This document shows positions 59,269-64,000 of a DNA stretch of 64,000 nucleotides, one piece after another. The position numbers were made by a program, and so were the translations under genes. This DNA is from Paramacrobiotus metropolitanus (taxonomy: Eukaryota; Tardigrada; Eutardigrada; Parachela; Macrobiotidae), in NCBI RefSeq assembly GCF_019649055.1, contig NW_026570278.1, forward strand, positions 558,001-622,000. The letters are read 5' to 3'. Under the pieces are notes generated by a model. The model was given only the letters and a program-made list of their open reading frames with translations, searched no databases and was not told the DNA's origin. Numbering within the stretch: position 1 is the first letter of the stretch; every line of letters starts with the position of its first letter.

Positions 59269-62200
59269 ATGGATGCACGGCTTGATGAACGTGAACACAG
59301 TAAAAATGACAGTTCTGACGAGACAAGGACGGAAGGCAGTGCTGGTTCGCCAAGCGCGGACAAGCGCAATGAAGTGGAGCATGCAGAACTTCCAGAGAAT
59401 TTGCCGGAACGCATTTATCATGCCGACCCGGACTTTCAGGCTTTAAAGCATTATCTCCGCTCTGGTCCTCAGAAACGCAGTCACTATCCCGGATTAAGAA
59501 CCAGCGAGAAAACAATTATAAAGAAGCAAGCTGCGCGTTATCGTTTGAAAAACGAAAAGCTGTATTACGTGACACGGAAAAACGAAGAGCGGTTGTGCGT
59601 AGAAACTGCTGCCCAGCGCCTGGAAATCATTAAGGAAAATCACGAGTGGGTGAAAAATGATAAGGTTAAACTTTTACCGTGTGGCCCAGTAAAATGCCGG
59701 TCTGCTTTTCTAATGTATCCTGGGTTCGCCGCACGCTTGATTGACATTATGCTTAACCATTCGAAAAGCAAAGTTTAGAATAAGATTAGAACAAAACAAC
59801 GACGCACACATTTGAGTTTTTTGAAACGGTTTGAAAAAATGGGTAAACCTAAAGGCTGGCAAGAAAGCCGAATTCTAAAATTTCCAACTCAAATTCGAAT
59901 TTCCAGTTATGATTTCGAAATTCAAATTTCTTATTCATGAAAAAAAATTTGTGTACTTCACCTGTCAAAAATGCTTTAGCCATTGGCTGTCACATGAAAG
60001 AGTGCTCATTGTTTTTTATACAAAAAATCGCGTTATTCTTGTGATAAGCTTTGGCGAAACAGGGGAACTGAGACCCGGCACAATAATTCTCGTCAAATCC
60101 CCGACCAGTTCTTTCGAAGATCGTTTCATCCTTACTGTTTCCGAAAAATTAAGCGATTTTATTTTTTGGAATGGCAGGCTACACTAAGAACATTTATTAG
60201 TTAACCCAAGAACTTACTATAGGTAGAAGGACTGGGAACTGATTCTGCAACGGTCGACTACGTCATCACTGTCGCATACAGAATGCACGGTTGTGCTATT
60301 GCTTACCATAGGTCCACAGAATTTCTTGTCCCTTTTAAAAGTTAGTCACAGTTCCTTTCTTCTCTAAAGCTTTCTGATATTTTAACAGATCGTATTGAAT
60401 TCAGAAACCCAAACATGAGGAGCTAGAAATAGAAGAGAAAAGAAATATGCTGAGAAAACTGACAAAAACCGTAAAAAACGCGCATCTGCCACCATGGCAG
60501 CCGCCCTCCCGTGTATGCGAGAGTGATGACGTCAAACGGTAGGTTAGTAGTCCTTCTCACACTATAGTAAGTACTTGGTTTTGCTAACACTAACTGTTGT
60601 ACCTGGCCATGCAACAAAAAACTGAGTTGAAGATACCATAAAAATATCAGATGCATACCCGGTATTTTGTTCTGAAAGTTTAGGAATGCGCTGTCTGCGT
60701 AGCTTAATTAAAGAATGCAGAACATCAGCGTTTTTTCTGCTCTTGACAGAGGAAGGCCACCTCCAGATATAACTTTAAAAATATTCAGATTTTTCGCAGG
60801 GGAAACATTTACACGAGATTTCGAGTTTAGCCAGCTGGGCCAAGATTCCTGTCGACATGCTTTGATTTATCAACATGGTTGACGAAAACGTTTTGAGCTC
60901 TTATAACATATTTTAACGGCATCATCAGGAAACGAAAATGTCTATTGAAATTTTAGCTTGGTACGTTATGGTTAATGGTTAGTGAGAATTAGATCAAGGT
61001 TTGAGAACGCAATTTTCTTGGGCCACCCGACACATTATAATTTTTAGTTTAGACGAATATTCTTGTGCATTAAGACGAAAAGGTATGCGTTAGCTCGTGT
61101 GTGCCTTTTCCATGCATAAAATGCAATGTTTTTGTAGGAGATTTAACCATTTACGTCGTGACCGAATGCTTGAGCGATTATCTGCCACATACTATTGGAA
61201 ATCAATGAGAGAAGATATTAATTCCTACGTAAGAACTTGCAAGATTTGTAGCTATCTGACTGTGCTAAAACCACCTGTCGTCCGTCAACAGATTAATTCG
61301 TGTACTCTTTGCCACATGGACGGCAAAGGGGTTACTAAAGTCCGCGACTCCTTGCATCATATCGGTTTTCAAGCTAAAGCCTGGTGGCTTGTGGCAATGG
61401 ATCTGGTGGACATGAAGGAAGTTACTGCGAAGGGCAATCGGTATCTGTTAACAGTGATTGACTGTTACACGAAATATCCGGAAGCCGTAGCGATTCCCGA
61501 TAAATCTGCCGTGACCGTGACCACTGCCTTATTTGAAAATGTTTACTGCCGCTTTGGAGCCCCTCAGAGAATAATTACTGATAACGGAAGAGAGTTCTGC
61601 AATGAGGTCGGTAATGTTGTTTTAGCGAAAGCAAAATGTGGTGCAAAAAGTGGCGTTAAGATCCACAAGAAAATCTAGATGAATAATGTTAAAAGCCGTA
61701 AAAAGGTACTGAATTACCGAAATTGCGCCGTTGCAGAGCAAATAATTTGAATATCACGTACTGGTGAGGTTTTTCAAAAATAAAAAGGTTTCTCGGTGAG
61801 TATTAATTTGCAGTGGGTAGTGCTTATCACGGAATGTTATTACGAGAAAAGGTGCGAACTTAATACATAATTATGGTACAATATACGTGCCCTTAATTGA
61901 ATGAAAATTTTGTGAAAAATGTTTTCAAAATAAGAGCAGATCGTTCGTTAGTTGCCGGTTCGTGCAAATCTGCCTATCTCACAGCAAGACAGTTAACATA
62001 AAACTATTTCGAATGTGGCGCTTCGTACCGGGCGAGCAAAAGCCAGTTAATCTTGCCCGCTCCTGAATCGCATTAAATTTTCAAGCATTTTGGTAACCAC
62101 AACCTTCTGCACTACTTTTCACACCGCTTTTTTAGTTTTTCGGCTTTTCACTCTGACATGAGCAGACTGCGCAACTGATTTGGCGATTAATTTGCCGCAC

Positions 62201-63753
62201 CTCAATTTGGCAAAGTTCAAAACGTTCAGGTGCGCGGTCGGTAATGTAGTGATCAGTGATTTGAGCCAGGAACAACTGCTAACATCTCTCACATTCGCTA
62301 AAGTTACGAGTAATACTGTGTATTTTGATCTGTAATACTGTGTATTCTAGAGAATTGTTGTTGTTGTAAGTGTCTGCTGCCTCGAATTGGGATCCTTCCC
62401 TGAATATGTGCGGACGTTAAACCATTAAACCATTGGTAGCAGTTACAACAAAACTTCATTTCTTAATATAGTATAACTTAGGATAGGTCATAACTCTGAC
62501 TGCTTTTCCGCTGGCGCGTTCGTCTCAATACTTCTGGTGAAAGTTTTATACATGAGTTTCTTTTACAAAATTTCTGGTGATAGTCTCATGCATGTGATTT
62601 AATTCTGCTCGTCCCAAAAGCAACAGCATTCGTAGCCAGCAGATAATATACTTTTTGGCAGCTTCGGTATTGATAATTCGGTTTACTTAGCTGTGCACGT
62701 TGTCCAGGACAAAAAGCTTTCTGATGTAATCGTGTGATTTCGTTTGCTGAAATTTTCTGCTGCAATCCATCACTTAATTTCAGATGAATGCAGCGATGAA
62801 CAAAGCTTTTCGGATCAAACATTCTTTGATTCGCCCCTATCATCCCCGCTCCAACGGAATTATCGAACGTGCCAACAAAGAAATAAAGCGGTAAACAAAA
62901 ACAACCTTTTAAGTGCTTGAGCGCATTAGTTGCTAACAGCAAACATTATAAATATAAGCGCAAAAGGAGATTATCCAATAGATAAGGGTTTTACTGTACA
63001 ATATTATTGCAGTAAAATCGGGATAGCCGCGAGGCGGCGTTCAGTGGAATGGGATGAGTGCGTTAACGAAGGGCTTTTCGTAATTCGGCAAAGCAAGCAT
63101 AGCACTACCCATTATTCGCCACACGAGTTGTTCCACACCTTTTCCTTGCGGTTTGACCCTGGAGAAGCGTTCTCAAACGACGAAGATGATTTTGTGGCCT
63201 TGTTGGAAAAGAATCAGAAAGGCACGGTTGAACAGGTTGTGGTTGGCGAATGTAATGCGATTATGAACCGCTTGGATGGGATGAGGGCAGCAGTCGAAGC
63301 CGATACGATGGCAAACATAAAAATGGAGCAACAGCGTCAGACAAGAGCCTTCGATAAGAGAAATCTCGGAAAAGGAGAAGTTTTAAAGCCAGGTACGGGC
63401 AAAATAAATTAGGGCACATTTGCAGCGTGCTCGAAAACGTGAAAAACAAATAGGTGCACAGAGCTACTACCGCTGTGTGAATAGATGCAAATACAACTAC
63501 GCATACCGTTTATTCTATTACAGGAGACAAAGTGTTCTTCTACGATAAAGTGAAAGGAAACCGAATACAAGGTCAGAAACGCCGGGCGTTGAAAGGCCCC
63601 GCTACGGTTGTATCGGCAAGAGCCGGTGATGCTCAAATTCGCTACGGCGCGGTACTCAAGTTTGTACCTAATGATGATATTCGCGTGCCGAAGAGAACGC
63701 AACCTTCACCCCAATTGCTATCGAACGCGGAGAACAAGAAAGAGGTTTGTTGA
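59269..63753 (+). CDS. Five-exon Ginger/GIN-type integrase (520 aa)
   Basis: Inferred exons are 59269-59645, 61138-61606, 62784-62890, 63013-63392 and 63524-63753. All phases agree and total 1,563 nt (521 codons). The acidic N-terminus is followed by a pre-finger region typical of Ginger/GIN1 integrases (HYPGLRTSEKTIIKKQAARY, then LYYVTRK). The HHCC finger is completed across intron 1 (KENHE / FNHLRRDR ... TCKIC). The core has catalytic D in VAMDLVD, D in IITDNGRE and E in GIIERANK, with 35 residues between the last two across intron 2. The C-terminus has an SH3-like KPGDKVFFYDKV and GPATVV. Introns are 1,492, 1,177, 122 and 131 bp; two donors (GTGGGT, GTCGGT) are weak. No RT or terminal repeats are seen nearby, so it is either a Ginger DNA transposon or a domesticated host gene. 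Confidence 0.8.
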
Positions 63754-64000
63754 ATATGTTTAAGTTTGCGCTGAGAAGGTGTCATACGTAGGAGCTGCAC
63801 AGTAGAAACTGGCAAGGATATAACATATGGCAGACGGAGTCTTCCTATCGGTCGCATGAGCTGTGGAACTCATTAGCGAAAAAAACTTTGGAGGTGCTAG
63901 GTTTAGTGTTAACAGAATCAGGCCACATTCTTACCCATGCATAAAATGTTAAAAAGCTTTGCTTGGTGAATTTCCTGCCGGTGGTGGCAGCAGTAAAATT
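63754..64000. other. 3' flank of the integrase-like gene
   Basis: No feature seen to the window edge; no inverted repeat matching sequence before 59,269 was noticed. Confidence 0.4.

Overview
The window is eukaryotic, from an animal of unidentified, probably invertebrate, species. Its host genes have GT-AG introns (57, 65, 66 and 82 bp in the short genes, up to about 1.5 kb in one), signal peptides and animal-type leucine-rich-repeat and mucin-like products. About two thirds of the 64 kb is mobile or repetitive DNA. Nothing bacterial (operons, Shine-Dalgarno sites, CRISPR, rRNA) was seen. LAYOUT. 1-~21,400: the 3' two thirds of a giant Ty3/Gypsy-class LTR element on the + strand. Its pol ORF (RT, RNase H, integrase, all key residues present) runs in from the left edge. 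It is followed, in the position an env gene would take, by about 13 kb of extra coding capacity: ORFs of 2,971, 175, 35, 238 and about 667 codons. A 2.7-kb 3' region follows, studded with small hairpins, then a putative LTR. Strong splice acceptors lie a few bases before several of these ORFs, which suggests spliced subgenomic mRNAs. The hairpins (variable, covarying stems; near-constant loop ACAAA/ACACA/AACAG closed by CC...GG) are the best candidate for an undescribed RNA-level system. 21,400-27,060: host DNA with a two-exon secreted Cys-rich/mucin-like gene (copy A), a palindromic MITE, a hAT-like MITE with an 8-bp target duplication, and an intact three-exon LRR gene on the - strand (copy A). 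27,065-38,088: a complete 11-kb Ty3/Gypsy element on the - strand, with 279-bp LTRs differing at about 3 positions, a 4-bp target duplication, a primer-binding site, gag, pro and pol. Its pol is related to that of the giant element. One in-frame TAA separates protease from RT. Its leader and 3' region carry a second hairpin family and are saturated with the word GCCGA. 38,089-45,760: the rest of a large inverted duplication, with a tandemly repeated segment, a 3.8-kb spacer and a + strand LRR copy B bearing two premature stops. The LTR element sits in one arm only; the other arm keeps the empty site. 46,916-52,307: a foldback element with 6-bp target duplication. Its inverted ends are arrays of a 42-bp unit, and a second inverted array is nested in its core. 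52,880-53,780: mucin-like gene copy B. 55,600-57,720: two further inverted or tandem-array structures, a TATA promoter and a decayed gag-like ORF. 59,269-63,753: a five-exon gene that splices in silico to a 520-aa Ginger/GIN-type integrase with an intact HHCC finger and DD35E triad. HOW PARTS RELATE. The two LTR elements share pol organisation and word-biased, hairpin-rich non-coding DNA, so they look like a large and a small member of one lineage. The host segment shows a paired arrangement (mucin A, LRR A inverted / LRR B, mucin B) produced by duplication, later split by transposons and partly homogenised.
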